NCBI GenBank assembly: GCA_002389295.1
Contig: DGOE01000008.1
Span: 1 to 19,882, forward strand
DNA length: 19,882 nucleotides
Source: Flavobacteriales bacterium UBA4474
Lineage (GTDB): Bacteria; Bacteroidota; Bacteroidia; Flavobacteriales_D; Sanyastnellaceae
Direction of reading: 5' to 3'
The position numbers and the translations under genes were made by a program. The notes under the pieces are model-generated. The model saw only the letters and a program-made list of their open reading frames with translations, did no database searches and was not told where the DNA came from. Numbering within the stretch: the first letter of the stretch is position 1; the number at the start of each line of letters is the position of its first letter. Positions 1-7,969 of this stretch are shown here, in pieces.

Positions 1-174
1 GGGACCAAATATCATGGCCCATGCCGCAGCGATGCGCACGAGTCCCCACGACCCGAGGTCGTCTTCAAAGGCCCAGGGCAGGACAAAGAGGTTGTTGATT
101 CCACCGAGTGCAAACCCCAGCAGTATGCTGAGGAAATTGCGCAGGGCTTGGGCGGGAACTCGCAGGCGGGCCAT
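1..174 (-). CDS. Polysaccharide flippase (Wzx/MATE-like), N-terminal fragment
   Basis: This reading frame starts with ATG at 174-172 and runs off the left edge, giving the first 58 residues of a membrane protein. The visible part has a short basic start (MARLRVPAQALRNF) and a hydrophobic helix with a GGINNLFVLPWAF segment. A second hydrophobic stretch follows after an acidic turn (EDDLGSWGLVR). This arrangement is typical of the first two helices of Bacteroidota oligosaccharide/lipopolysaccharide flippases, which move undecaprenyl-linked glycans across the inner membrane. It begins 4 nt downstream of the glycosyltransferase stop, so the two are probably co-transcribed and the context supports a glycan-export role. 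The family assignment rests on only 58 residues, and another multi-spanning transporter cannot be excluded. Confidence 0.6.
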   Translation of the reverse strand, partial: MARLRVPAQALRNFLSILLGFALGGINNLFVLPWAFEDDLGSWGLVRIAAAWAMIFGP

Positions 175-178
175 GGGG

Positions 179-1552
179 TCAGGAGCGGGTGCTGGGGTGC
201 TGAATCATGCCATCCAAGCAGCGGGCCAGTTGTCCGGTGAGGCTGCGTCTTGAAAATTGTGTGCCGATTGCAGGATCGACCCCTTTGCTGGATTGCAGCG
301 TGGCCAGCATTTCCATGGCGCTGTCCATGTCGTTGTGGGCGCAGGGTTTCAATTGCCATGACGTGGCGAGGTCACCGAGGTCACTGGGCATGGGCACGAT
401 GACGCCGATGGGCCGCTGGGTGGCGAGGTACTCAAAGGCTTTTCCAGGAATGGCCTTTCGCCCGGTGTCGTTGTCGTTCTGTATCAGCAAGAGGGCGTCC
501 ATGCGTTGCATCATGGTCACTGCATCGCCATGTGAAAGGTAGCCGTGGTCGGTCCAATCTTCGGCGCGCATGTGCTCCTTTAGGCTCGATACGACAGGCC
601 GGCTGGCGGTTCCGGCCAGGTTCAGGTGAATGCGCTTCCGTGTTTCGCCCAAGTTTGCGTTCCACTGTCGAATGGCTTTCCACAGGCCAGGTGCATCCCG
701 CGTGGGAAAAAGGGAGCCAAAGTGGCCCAATTGGAAGACCGCCTCTTCCTCGGAACCAGTGCGCGCGCGATGGGATGCGTCTTCCAGGTCATCTTGGTCC
801 CAACCGTTGTAGATGAGTTCAAATTTGGAGAGGGTTTCCGGGCGTTTGTCCGGGGCCAAAGAAAAGAGGGTGCTTGGACTGGAGTAGGTCTTGAAATCTG
901 CCGTGTTGACGACGGCCCGCTCCATCTCGAGATGTCGTCGGCGGGTGCGCGGGGTGGGGTGGAAATCTTCGAGGTAGTCCATTTCCCGCCAGAGGTCTCG
1001 GAAATCGGCCAACCACGGGATGTCCCACTTTTTTTTCAGTGCCAGGCCGATGAGGTGCACGCTGTGGGGTGGCCCGGTTGTAGCGATGGCGTCGAAGGGC
1101 CTGCCCTCCTCGAGCGCGGACCGCAGGATGTGAGCGGCGGCCTTGGTGGCTTTGCGCCTCCACAGTACCCTCGGATCAGGCAGCAGGAGGTTGCCGCGGC
1201 CCCAAAGCATGGCATACTGGGTCCAGCTCTGCTGTTCATCTTTGGACGCCACCGAACCCAGCCGTTCGGCCTTTCCCGAGCCCTTGAAGAGGTTCATGAC
1301 CGCTTCGTACGGTTCGAATATGGGCACGCGGTGGACCGCCAGGTTGTGGTCGACCTCTTGAGCGAGCGAGTCGTCGAGCACCGGATAGGCGGCGCCTTGC
1401 GGAACCAGGAGTTCGGGTTGCCAGCCGTTCTCAGGCAGGTACTTGGTGAACTTGAGCCAGCGCTGAACGCCAGGACCACCCGCCGGTGGCCAGTAATAGG
1501 CGATGACCAGCACCCTTTTCCTTGGCAGATTCTGCTTGGGTTCACCCTCCAT
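179..1552 (-). CDS. GT-B fold glycosyltransferase (family 4-like)
   Basis: A 457-residue protein with the look of Bacteroidota GT4-like glycosyltransferases, which transfer a sugar from a nucleotide-sugar donor during surface polysaccharide assembly. The N-terminal Rossmann half starts with a beta strand and glycine-rich loop (RVLVIAYYWPPAGGPGVQRW, residues 13-32). It continues to ATTGPPHSVHLIGL (157-170) and the family-typical PWLADFRDLWREMDY (179-193). The C-terminal half has LGHFGSLFP (275-283) and the donor-site region IPGKAFEYLATQRPIGVI (368-385), where the glutamate of AFEY sits at the usual nucleotide-sugar-binding position. There is no signal peptide, so it should act at the cytoplasmic face of the membrane. 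It starts 9 nt after addB and ends 4 nt before the flippase. The acceptor and sugar specificity cannot be read from the sequence. Confidence 0.85.
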   Translation of the reverse strand: MEGEPKQNLPRKRVLVIAYYWPPAGGPGVQRWLKFTKYLPENGWQPELLVPQGAAYPVLDDSLAQEVDHNLAVHRVPIFEPYEAVMNLFKGSGKAERLGSVASKDEQQSWTQYAMLWGRGNLLLPDPRVLWRRKATKAAAHILRSALEEGRPFDAIATTGPPHSVHLIGLALKKKWDIPWLADFRDLWREMDYLEDFHPTPRTRRRHLEMERAVVNTADFKTYSSPSTLFSLAPDKRPETLSKFELIYNGWDQDDLEDASHRARTGSEEEAVFQLGHFGSLFPTRDAPGLWKAIRQWNANLGETRKRIHLNLAGTASRPVVSSLKEHMRAEDWTDHGYLSHGDAVTMMQRMDALLLIQNDNDTGRKAIPGKAFEYLATQRPIGVIVPMPSDLGDLATSWQLKPCAHNDMDSAMEMLATLQSSKGVDPAIGTQFSRRSLTGQLARCLDGMIQHPSTRS

Positions 1553-1561
1553 GTTCGAAAT

Positions 1562-4384
1562 CTACTCCAGGGTCAGACAATCGGCGCACCAGCGGCTGTC
1601 GTCATTGTGCGTGACAGCGGCACTGTCATCTCGTGGAAGCAGACTGGTCACCACTTCTCCGAGCCAATCCTTGAGCAAGTCATCGTGGCTGGGGTCGAGC
1701 ACGCTGTTGCCTTCCCATTTGAGTGTAAGCAGGCTGCTGGAGTCGCCGGCCCCCTTTCTGCCGGCCCTGATGGCCGAACGGATGGCATGAGCCTCGGGGT
1801 GGCTTGCCCGGAGCATGGCGGCGTAGAGCAGGAGCTGGAGCGCCTTCCCGTGTTGGCCATCCCCCAGTTTGTCCTTCCAATTGGCGCCCAGCTTGAGGTC
1901 TTTGCCTTCGACCTGGCCCGTTTTGTAGTCGATGACCTGCCAGACCTCGCCGCGCGGGCTGCGGTGGACTTCTACCCGGTCGGCGATCCCGCGGAAGGCG
2001 ATGGACTTGCCGTCTTCCAGGTCAAATTTGCGGGCCATTTGCTCTTCGAGTCCGATGATGGTGACGTTGGTGCCTTCTTGCCACTCCTCGAGTTCGTCCC
2101 GTACCCACCTGCCCACCATGGCCGCGGCCATGCGAAGGACAAGCACGTTTTCACCGACGTCGGCGCGGGCCCCGGCTTTTTCTGCGGCCAGCGCCGCGAC
2201 AAGGCGTGGCTGGACATCGCGGGCGAGTGCTTTGAGGTCTGCAGGGGTCAGGGCGCGGCCTACCGTGGATTGTAGCCCCTCTTCCACGGCTTTGTGGATG
2301 ATGGTTCCGATGGTATTGGCCTCGAGATGTTCCTCCACGGATTCGGCTTCACCGAGCCCCAAGACATAGCGGTAATGGAACTGGCGCTCGCAGGAAAGGG
2401 CCTGGTTCAATGCGGAAGGACTCATGCCCCTCACGAGTATTTGGTCCATGGAATTGCGGGCATCGGCACTCCAGCGCAGCGCCGGGATGGCGGGTGCAGG
2501 ATCTGGCAGTGGAGCGGACCACAGGGACTTCCGGAAGCGCACGCCTGGCAAGGATTCTTTTGACCATGCTTCGATTTGGCCAAGGAAGCGGCTTGGCTCT
2601 GTACCGCCATCACCGAGATCAGAACCCACACAAATCAGGTGAACCGTGGTGGCCCTGTGGAGCAGGCGGTGGAGGTAGGCAGAAAAGATGCCGTCGCGCT
2701 CGGGTCGGCCGGGCAGGCCCATGGATCGCTGGATGTCCAGTGGCATGAAGGTGGGGGGCGGCGTTCCGTCCGGCAGGGTGCCCTCGTTGACGTCCAAGAT
2801 GTAGACCTCGTCGAAGTCGAGCCCCCTGCTTTCGAGCAGCCCCATGACTTGCAGGCCCTCGAGGGGCTCGCCCGCCAGGTCCACAGCGTGCAAGGATGTC
2901 CACTGTTGGATGCGCGCTCGGGTTTCTTGTAAGTCGGGTGGAGGCCCGGTGCGGTCGATGCTGCGCTCGTGCAACGCGACGATGTCGCGAAAACCCATCC
3001 AGGTTGCGGCGAGCCAGGGGTCTTTGGGCAGGCGCGTACCCGGTGCGTCTGTCCAGCGCGCCACAGCGGAGAGTAACGTGGTCGTCCCATCATCGCGTGC
3101 AGCCTCGGCCGTTGCGCAGCCTTGCCACCAAGGCGTGAGGAGGCGTTCTATTTCAGGGAATGGGGCGAGGTCCTCCCGCGTCATGCGGATGGCACTGTAT
3201 TTGGCGCAATGGCGCGTGAGGGCATCCAGTTGGCCGGCTGCCTTGGGATGCATCAGGCGGGTGATCGGGTGGGCAAGCAGTCCCCTTAGGCGCGAGTGGT
3301 GCAACCGGCCCTTGTCGCTGTGCAGTCCGAACAGCAGGTGCAGGAAACTGCGGAGCGGGGTGCGGTCCAGGGAGACCCCCATGGTGAGGTTGACCTTGCC
3401 AATGGAACCCGGTATGGCCGACAGCAATTGCGGCGCGAGGTCCGAGGAGGGCAATATGATGGCCGTTCGGTCGGGGACATGGTCTCCTTCGCGCTCCAGT
3501 TGCTCCCGCACATACTGCGTTTGCATGGTGCGCGAACTGCAGGTGACCACATTCCATTCGCGGACAGGATGGCGCCCTTGTTGGGCCGCGTCGGCGAGGG
3601 GGTGTGGCAAGGAAGACCACCGCTCGCGGCTCACGATTTGCCGAACGAAACGCCCCGCTTCCTGGCCGTGCGACACATAGGAGCGGTCAGTGTCCCACAT
3701 CCACTCTCCACGCCCGGCGCGGATGAGCCGGTCCACGATTTTGTGTTCGGCTGGGGTCAGGGCATTGGCACCCGCCATCCACACAGTGCCTCCTGCGTGG
3801 CGGATGGCATCTTCTTCTGTGGCCATCAACCTGGCCAGCATGCCCGGAGTGGTTGATCCGAAATTCCTGAGGTGTTCGTGAAAAGCCGTGTGCAGTGGAT
3901 ACAGGGCGTTCCACTGCTCCAAGAAGGCGCGCTGTCCGGCGGTGAGGTCTGGACGATTGAAACTCCAGGCTTCGATGTCCTTGATGTTGCGCAAATCGCG
4001 AAACGCCTGTCGCACGTCCAATAGGTGGTGGTCCAGTGTATTGAAATCGGCGAGGGCCGCCTTGCCCCACGGTTGGAACCGGTCGAATGAGCCCCAATCT
4101 GGCAGTCGGTATTCTTTGCGCAGGCCCTCCGCTACTTGCTGGAGTTCGACCAAAAGCTCCACTTTACCTGGCACATGCAGGCCCAATTGGTCTGCGCTCC
4201 ATTCGCCCAAGGTGGTGATGTGCGGCAGCCAGTGGCCGGCGTATTGGGGTTGCTTGAGGGCTTCAGTCAACTTGCGCCCCGCCCGGCGTCCGGGCAGCAG
4301 AATGGTCACGTCGCGCCATTGCGCGGGCTCCATTTGCTGTAACCGCTCAAGGATGCGGTGCAAAAAGTCCCCTTCTCGGATCAT
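1562..4384 (-). CDS. addB: AddB-like PD-(D/E)XK nuclease subunit
   Basis: A 940-residue protein resembling the Bacteroidota AddB-like subunit that pairs with AddA to resect double-strand breaks for RecA. The N-terminus (TILLPGRRAGRKL) occupies the inactivated helicase fold and shows no Walker A GKT/S, as expected if AddA supplies the motor. The C-terminal nuclease domain has D802 in GIADRVEV and D819-Y-K821 in VIDYKTG, matching a PD-(D/E)XK active site. Cysteines at 665 (LSCERQFHYRY) and at 933 and 936 (RWCADC) sit where AddB proteins hold a 4Fe-4S staple. The usual fourth cysteine is absent because the protein stops four residues after C936. Its ATG overlaps the TPR-gene stop by 4 nt (ATGA), suggesting translational coupling. 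The probable partner addA lies at 16318-19590 on the other strand. The AddB-like call is firm; equivalence to a named AddB is inferred. Confidence 0.85.
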   Translation of the reverse strand: MIREGDFLHRILERLQQMEPAQWRDVTILLPGRRAGRKLTEALKQPQYAGHWLPHITTLGEWSADQLGLHVPGKVELLVELQQVAEGLRKEYRLPDWGSFDRFQPWGKAALADFNTLDHHLLDVRQAFRDLRNIKDIEAWSFNRPDLTAGQRAFLEQWNALYPLHTAFHEHLRNFGSTTPGMLARLMATEEDAIRHAGGTVWMAGANALTPAEHKIVDRLIRAGRGEWMWDTDRSYVSHGQEAGRFVRQIVSRERWSSLPHPLADAAQQGRHPVREWNVVTCSSRTMQTQYVREQLEREGDHVPDRTAIILPSSDLAPQLLSAIPGSIGKVNLTMGVSLDRTPLRSFLHLLFGLHSDKGRLHHSRLRGLLAHPITRLMHPKAAGQLDALTRHCAKYSAIRMTREDLAPFPEIERLLTPWWQGCATAEAARDDGTTTLLSAVARWTDAPGTRLPKDPWLAATWMGFRDIVALHERSIDRTGPPPDLQETRARIQQWTSLHAVDLAGEPLEGLQVMGLLESRGLDFDEVYILDVNEGTLPDGTPPPTFMPLDIQRSMGLPGRPERDGIFSAYLHRLLHRATTVHLICVGSDLGDGGTEPSRFLGQIEAWSKESLPGVRFRKSLWSAPLPDPAPAIPALRWSADARNSMDQILVRGMSPSALNQALSCERQFHYRYVLGLGEAESVEEHLEANTIGTIIHKAVEEGLQSTVGRALTPADLKALARDVQPRLVAALAAEKAGARADVGENVLVLRMAAAMVGRWVRDELEEWQEGTNVTIIGLEEQMARKFDLEDGKSIAFRGIADRVEVHRSPRGEVWQVIDYKTGQVEGKDLKLGANWKDKLGDGQHGKALQLLLYAAMLRASHPEAHAIRSAIRAGRKGAGDSSSLLTLKWEGNSVLDPSHDDLLKDWLGEVVTSLLPRDDSAAVTHNDDSRWCADCLTLE

Positions 4385-4974
4385 GTGCGGAATCCTTTGC
4401 GGATGAAGGTGATGAATTCCTGGCGGCTTTTTTTGTCCGCAAAAACCGACCGCATCTCGCGCCAGAGCGAGGAGGGTGGTGGGTCGGCAGGTGTCGGATC
4501 GGCAGGTGGTGTTGGCGCCGCTTCCGGTTCTTCGGGGAGGTCCACGCCGGCGTCTTTGAGGATGCCCTTGAGGGTGTCTGCCCTGCGAAACCGCTCCTGG
4601 GCGGACTTGCGCATGCCGTATTGCTCCTCCAGTAGGCCCAGGTTGTTGAGCGCAATGGCGTCCTCAGGATCGAGTTCAATGGCTTTTTTGTAATCCGCAA
4701 TGGCGCCATCCACGTCTTTCATCGCCGCCCGAATCCAAGCGCGGGAAGCATAGCGGTAGGCCTTGTCCGGTTCCAATGCGACCGCGCGGTCGAACTCATC
4801 GAGCGCTTCTTTCTTGCGGCCGAGTTGGAAGATGCACACGGCATGGTCATGCATGAGGTCGCCGTCGGTTTCCCCGTCGCGTTTCAATGCGGCAAAGAGC
4901 ATGTCCGCTTCGGCCCATTTTTTTGCTGCGTACAAGGCTTCGGCCTCTTTTCTTTTCTCCGCGTTGTTCCCCAT
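4381..4974 (-). CDS. TPR repeat protein
   Basis: A 197-residue soluble protein of tetratricopeptide repeats. Three or four repeats are visible: a degenerate one around residues 5-34, then about 39-71 (ALDEFDRAVALEPD), 73-105 (AIADYKKAIELDPED) and 107-139 (ALNNLGLLEEQYG). A proline-rich linker (about 147-168, built on a repeated PADPTPADPPP unit) leads to a basic C-terminal tail (REFITF-like helix ending RKGFRT). There is no signal peptide, so it is probably cytoplasmic and acts as a protein-interaction scaffold; its partner is unknown. It overlaps the thioredoxin stop by 1 nt (TAATG) and the addB start by 4 nt. It is therefore probably co-translated with both, but nothing in the sequence shows a functional link to DNA repair. 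Confidence 0.85.
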   Translation of the reverse strand: MGNNAEKRKEAEALYAAKKWAEADMLFAALKRDGETDGDLMHDHAVCIFQLGRKKEALDEFDRAVALEPDKAYRYASRAWIRAAMKDVDGAIADYKKAIELDPEDAIALNNLGLLEEQYGMRKSAQERFRRADTLKGILKDAGVDLPEEPEAAPTPPADPTPADPPPSSLWREMRSVFADKKSRQEFITFIRKGFRT

Positions 4975-5525
4975 TATTCTGCTTTTACCAGGGCTTCGAC
5001 GGCGCTGATCATGGCCTCGAATTCCGCCTCGTCAAACAACCGTGTGAGGAAGGCGATGTTTCCTTGACGGTCCACCACGACGTTGCGGGTGACCCCCGCC
5101 TTGGGCACAGTGACCGCTTTGAACAGTGCACCACCGGGGTCCAGGCACACGGGATAGGTCACTCCGGTGCCGTCCACCAATCCTTGGACCTTGGGTGCGG
5201 GTTCGTCCAGGTCAACCCCGAGCAATTGAACACCGCTGTCTTTGAAGCGCTGCCATACCCGCTCTTCGAGGTGTGGCATTTCCTTGCGGCACACGCTGCA
5301 CCAAGAAGCGGTGAATTGCAGGATGTAGACCGAACCTTCCAACGAAGTGTTGGACCAGGTGTTGCCGCTGAGGTCTGTGAGTTCAAATGCAGGGGCGGGG
5401 TCGCCCACATGGATCCGGTAGCCCCGGTTTTCGTCCTGTGCATGGACGTTCCAAAAGCCACAAGTCAAGCCGAGCATGGCGATGGCAGGGGCCGTGTTTC
5501 GCAGGTTGAACAGGAATGAGGTCAT
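4974..5525 (-). CDS. Exported TlpA-like thioredoxin-fold protein
   Basis: A 183-residue redoxin. Residues 1-29 form a signal peptide (hydrophobic core APAIAMLGLTCGF, cleavage near VHAQ), so the mature protein should be periplasmic. The thioredoxin fold follows: GDPAPAFELTDLSG (41-54), then FTASWCSVCRKEMPHLE (71-87) with the redox pair C76-S-V-C79, and VVVDRQGNI (149-157). These point to a thiol-disulfide reductase of the TlpA/ResA type. The position that is normally the cis-proline before the last strands reads G144-V-T146, so threonine appears to replace proline, which may alter substrate handling. It is the first gene of the minus-strand run and overlaps the TPR start by one base. The physiological substrate, for example cytochrome c maturation, is not evident. 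Confidence 0.85.
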   Translation of the reverse strand: MTSFLFNLRNTAPAIAMLGLTCGFWNVHAQDENRGYRIHVGDPAPAFELTDLSGNTWSNTSLEGSVYILQFTASWCSVCRKEMPHLEERVWQRFKDSGVQLLGVDLDEPAPKVQGLVDGTGVTYPVCLDPGGALFKAVTVPKAGVTRNVVVDRQGNIAFLTRLFDEAEFEAMISAVEALVKAE

Positions 5526-5561
5526 GGCATGAAGTTCCGAAAAACACCGGCACGGGCTGTG

Positions 5562-5569
5562 CTAATTTT
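5562..5569 (+). promoter_or_regulatory. Possible Bacteroidota -7 element ahead of the small ORF/murB
   Basis: The 8-mer TAATTTTC differs at one base from the Bacteroidota -7 consensus TAnnTTTG and lies in an AT-richer patch of the 49-bp gap between the divergent thioredoxin gene and the 87-aa ORF. No clear -33 TTG element was found at the right distance. The site ends only 5 nt before the proposed ATG, so transcription from it would give a very short or leaderless message. It is a weak candidate. Confidence 0.2.
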
Positions 5570-5574
5570 CTACC

Positions 5575-5838
5575 ATGGAAGTGACGTTCATTCCCCAGTG
5601 GTTTGCGACCCCGGATGGGGCTTCTACATACGCCTTGTCTTCGCCCGATCGATTGGTCGAGCATCAGCGGGTGGGTGGCCGATACATGCGGCATGTATTG
5701 GAGGTCAAAACCTACCCAGACCGCCTGCATGTGTCTGCGCTGCTGGACCGGCTCGCGTCGGGGGCACTCGTGTCCTTGGAAGAAGTGGATTACGCAGAAA
5801 GGGTAAGGAACATCGAGCAGTTGGAACGCATCGGCTGA
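5575..5838 (+). CDS. Small hypothetical protein (87 aa)
   Basis: I do not recognise this protein. The frame begins with ATG at 5575 in the gap between the divergent thioredoxin gene and murB and ends in TGA 40 nt before murB. It encodes 87 residues of balanced charge with a globular, mixed alpha/beta appearance: MEVTFIPQWFATPDG at the start, HVLEVKTYPDRLHVSALLDR in the middle, and an acidic helix-like end (SLEEVDYAERVRNIEQLERIG). There is no signal peptide, membrane helix or cysteine. The region would otherwise be a roughly 350-bp gap in an otherwise gap-free window, which favours a real gene. Its orientation and spacing allow co-transcription with murB. It could still be a spurious frame; conservation in relatives would decide. 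Confidence 0.55.
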   Translation: MEVTFIPQWFATPDGASTYALSSPDRLVEHQRVGGRYMRHVLEVKTYPDRLHVSALLDRLASGALVSLEEVDYAERVRNIEQLERIG

Positions 5839-5878
5839 CCCGTCAAATAAGGCGGGTGAAGCGCCGTTTATTCGCTGC

Positions 5879-6913
5879 GTGCAGATTCAGCAACACCATT
5901 CTCTGGCGGGATTGACCACTTTCGGTCTGCCTGCCACCGCCGAGCATTTTGTGTCGTGTACTTCTCTGGAAGAGGTGCGCGAAGCCCTCGACTGGCACCG
6001 CAATCACGGCGGGGAACTCCATGTTCTCGGGGGTGGAAGCAACGTTTTGCTGGCATCGGACCTGGGCGGACTGGTGCTGCACATGGGCATATTGGGGGTG
6101 GAGGAATTGAGCCGGGCCGATGGCCAGGTGCTCGTCAAAGTCGGCGCAGGCGTGGTGTGGCACGATTTTGTGATGACCGCATTGGACCGCGGGTGGTACG
6201 GATTGGAAAACCTCTCTTTGATCCCCGGCAGCACAGGGGCAGGGCCCATGCAAAACATTGGGGCTTATGGGGTGGAGTTGGAGGAGTATTTCCACGCGTT
6301 GGAGGCGGTGGAAGTCAAGACCGGAGCCGTGCAGCAATTCAGCCATGGGGAATGTGCTTTTGGATATCGGGAAAGCGTCTTCAAGCGCGCCTTGAAGGGG
6401 CAATTCGCCATTACTTCTGTGACCTTCAGATTGAGTGAGGCGCCGGAGTTGCGGCTTGGCTATGGTGCCATCCGCAGTGAGTTGGAGGCTGCGGGCGTGG
6501 AGGAACCGACCGCCCGTTCGGTTTCGGACGCGGTCATCCGCATCCGGCGCAGCAAGTTGCCGGACCCCGCTGTGTTGGGCAATGCGGGCAGCTTTTTCAA
6601 GAACCCCGTGGTGGGCGATGATGTGTCAAAGGCCCTCAAGGCGCAATTTCCCGAGATGCCCCAATACCCCACCCCAGGAGGGGTGAAGCTGGCTGCGGGA
6701 TGGCTGATTGACCAAGCGGGATGGAAGGGCCATGACCGCGGTACCTGCGGGGTGCATGACCGGCAGGCGTTGGTGCTCGTAAACAAAGGGGGCGCCACGG
6801 GGCAAGACATCTTGCAGCTCGCCAAGGAGGTCCAACAAGATGTGGTGGACCGCTTTGGCGTGGCGTTGGAGCGGGAAGTCAACGTGCTGCCCGAAGTGGT
6901 TGCCGGGGGCTGA
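5879..6913 (+). CDS. murB: UDP-N-acetylenolpyruvoylglucosamine reductase MurB
   Basis: A 344-residue cytoplasmic flavoenzyme that reduces UDP-GlcNAc-enolpyruvate to UDP-MurNAc with NADPH, the second committed step of peptidoglycan synthesis. The start is GTG at 5879: it gives MQIQQHHSLAGLTTFGLPATA, which matches the usual MurB beginning (...SL...NTFG), and there is no suitable upstream ATG. FAD-binding features include LGGGSNVLL (about 51-59) and IPGSTGAGPMQNIGAYGVEL. Y163-R164 lie in FGYRESVFK, and the catalytic serine S238 in GSFFKNP. The C-terminal acid E333 lies in LEREVNVL, equivalent to the E. coli proton donor. The residues GYRESVFK and the intact Y loop indicate a type I MurB. The gene follows the small ORF by 40 nt and converges with the PorP/SprF gene, leaving only 6 nt between stop codons. 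Confidence 0.97.
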   Translation: MQIQQHHSLAGLTTFGLPATAEHFVSCTSLEEVREALDWHRNHGGELHVLGGGSNVLLASDLGGLVLHMGILGVEELSRADGQVLVKVGAGVVWHDFVMTALDRGWYGLENLSLIPGSTGAGPMQNIGAYGVELEEYFHALEAVEVKTGAVQQFSHGECAFGYRESVFKRALKGQFAITSVTFRLSEAPELRLGYGAIRSELEAAGVEEPTARSVSDAVIRIRRSKLPDPAVLGNAGSFFKNPVVGDDVSKALKAQFPEMPQYPTPGGVKLAAGWLIDQAGWKGHDRGTCGVHDRQALVLVNKGGATGQDILQLAKEVQQDVVDRFGVALEREVNVLPEVVAGG

Positions 6914-6919
6914 GGCGCC

Positions 6920-7969
6920 TTAGAATTCTGCGCAAGGCAGGATGCGGTGCGGTCTGGTCCTGAGGTGGCTCGGGGTGCGCCACACGTAGCTCAGGGTCAA
7001 TTCATGCGCGCCATCCGAAATGCCCCAACCCAAGGTGGACACGGTGATGTCGTAGCTGTAGCCCACCCTGAAGTTGTCTTCAGTGAGGCCCAGCAGCAGT
7101 GAGATGGCGTCGTGGTTGGGGGCGCCGTCGGGAGCGCTTTTCATGAGGATTTGGCGGTAGGAGATGCCGTAAGTCAGGAAGGGGCTGTCCATGCTGAACC
7201 CGAAATCCATTTGGTCGAATGCGCCTTGCGAGCGGTACGAGGCGGCGATCAAGACGTCTTGGTTGCTCCCGGTTGGACCGCTGACATAAGGAATGCGGAC
7301 GCCGCCATGGGCGCTGAACCAGATGGGTACCGGTGCGGTGGTCGCTTCGGTCAGGCTTTCAGAAGGGCTGTTGAGGTGGCGGCTGCTCATGCCGAGCCAG
7401 AATTTCTTGCTGTACACCACACCGCCTGCCGCCACATCGAAGTAGTTCCGGACCAGTTGAAAATTCTGCAACCCCTCCAATGAAGCGCTGGCTCCGCCGC
7501 CGGCTGTTCCCCGATTGAGTTGGTCGCCAAACACGAGGTCTTGCCAATTCAACAAGCCCCGGCTGCTCCAACCCAATTGCAGCCCTGGACGGAAGGAGAG
7601 TTTTTCTCCGAGCGGCACTTCATAGCTGTATTGAAAGGCAAAGGAGCTGGAGCCCAATGCCCCGCTGCCTGCTTCGTCGGAAGAGAAGATGACACCCAAC
7701 CCGCTGTTCAATTTGGGGATGAAGACGTCGTAGGAGGCCCCATAAGAGACGAAGCGTCCCGGGATGCCCGGCCACTGGTTCCGATAATGGAAACTGACCC
7801 TGTTTTCGAGCGTGCCGCCAGCAAATGCGGGGTTCAGGTGCGGCGCGGCCGCATAGAATTGCGTGAGCTGCGGATCTTGGGCGTGCAACGCCGACCCTGT
7901 TGTGGAGAGCAGGACGAGGACGCTGCCGATCATGAGACCGGCCCGGGCAATATTGGAGTAGTTGCTCAT
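6920..7969 (-). CDS. PorP/SprF family type IX secretion membrane protein
   Basis: A 349-residue outer-membrane protein. A signal peptide covers roughly residues 1-30 (hydrophobic core LMIGSVLVLLSTTGSALHAQ). It is followed by the family hallmark DPQLTQFYAAAPHLNPAFAGG and a series of alternating, aromatic-rich strands (VSFHYRNQWPG, FAFQYSYEVPLG, LSFRPGLQLGWSS, FRVGYSYDITVS) up to LTLSYVWRTP, consistent with a beta barrel. PorP/SprF proteins assist export or surface attachment of specific T9SS cargo; SprF does this for the adhesin SprB in Flavobacterium. Here the start codon overlaps the stop of the giant PKD protein by 4 nt (ATGA), so that protein is the likely client. The family is highly paralogous, so no symbol is given. 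Confidence 0.93.
   Translation of the reverse strand: MSNYSNIARAGLMIGSVLVLLSTTGSALHAQDPQLTQFYAAAPHLNPAFAGGTLENRVSFHYRNQWPGIPGRFVSYGASYDVFIPKLNSGLGVIFSSDEAGSGALGSSSFAFQYSYEVPLGEKLSFRPGLQLGWSSRGLLNWQDLVFGDQLNRGTAGGGASASLEGLQNFQLVRNYFDVAAGGVVYSKKFWLGMSSRHLNSPSESLTEATTAPVPIWFSAHGGVRIPYVSGPTGSNQDVLIAASYRSQGAFDQMDFGFSMDSPFLTYGISYRQILMKSAPDGAPNHDAISLLLGLTEDNFRVGYSYDITVSTLGWGISDGAHELTLSYVWRTPSHLRTRPHRILPCAEF

Noticed and set aside
626..2275. Long plus-strand open frame of 549 codons opposite the glycosyltransferase and addB
   Set aside because: It spans two well-supported genes on the other strand, has no recognisable domain, and is the kind of antisense frame G+C-rich genes produce.
4485..4530. Short tandem repeat of a GGATCGGCAGGTG-like unit
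   Set aside because: It simply encodes the PADPTPADPPP linker of the TPR protein; two imperfect copies are not evidence of a functional DNA repeat.
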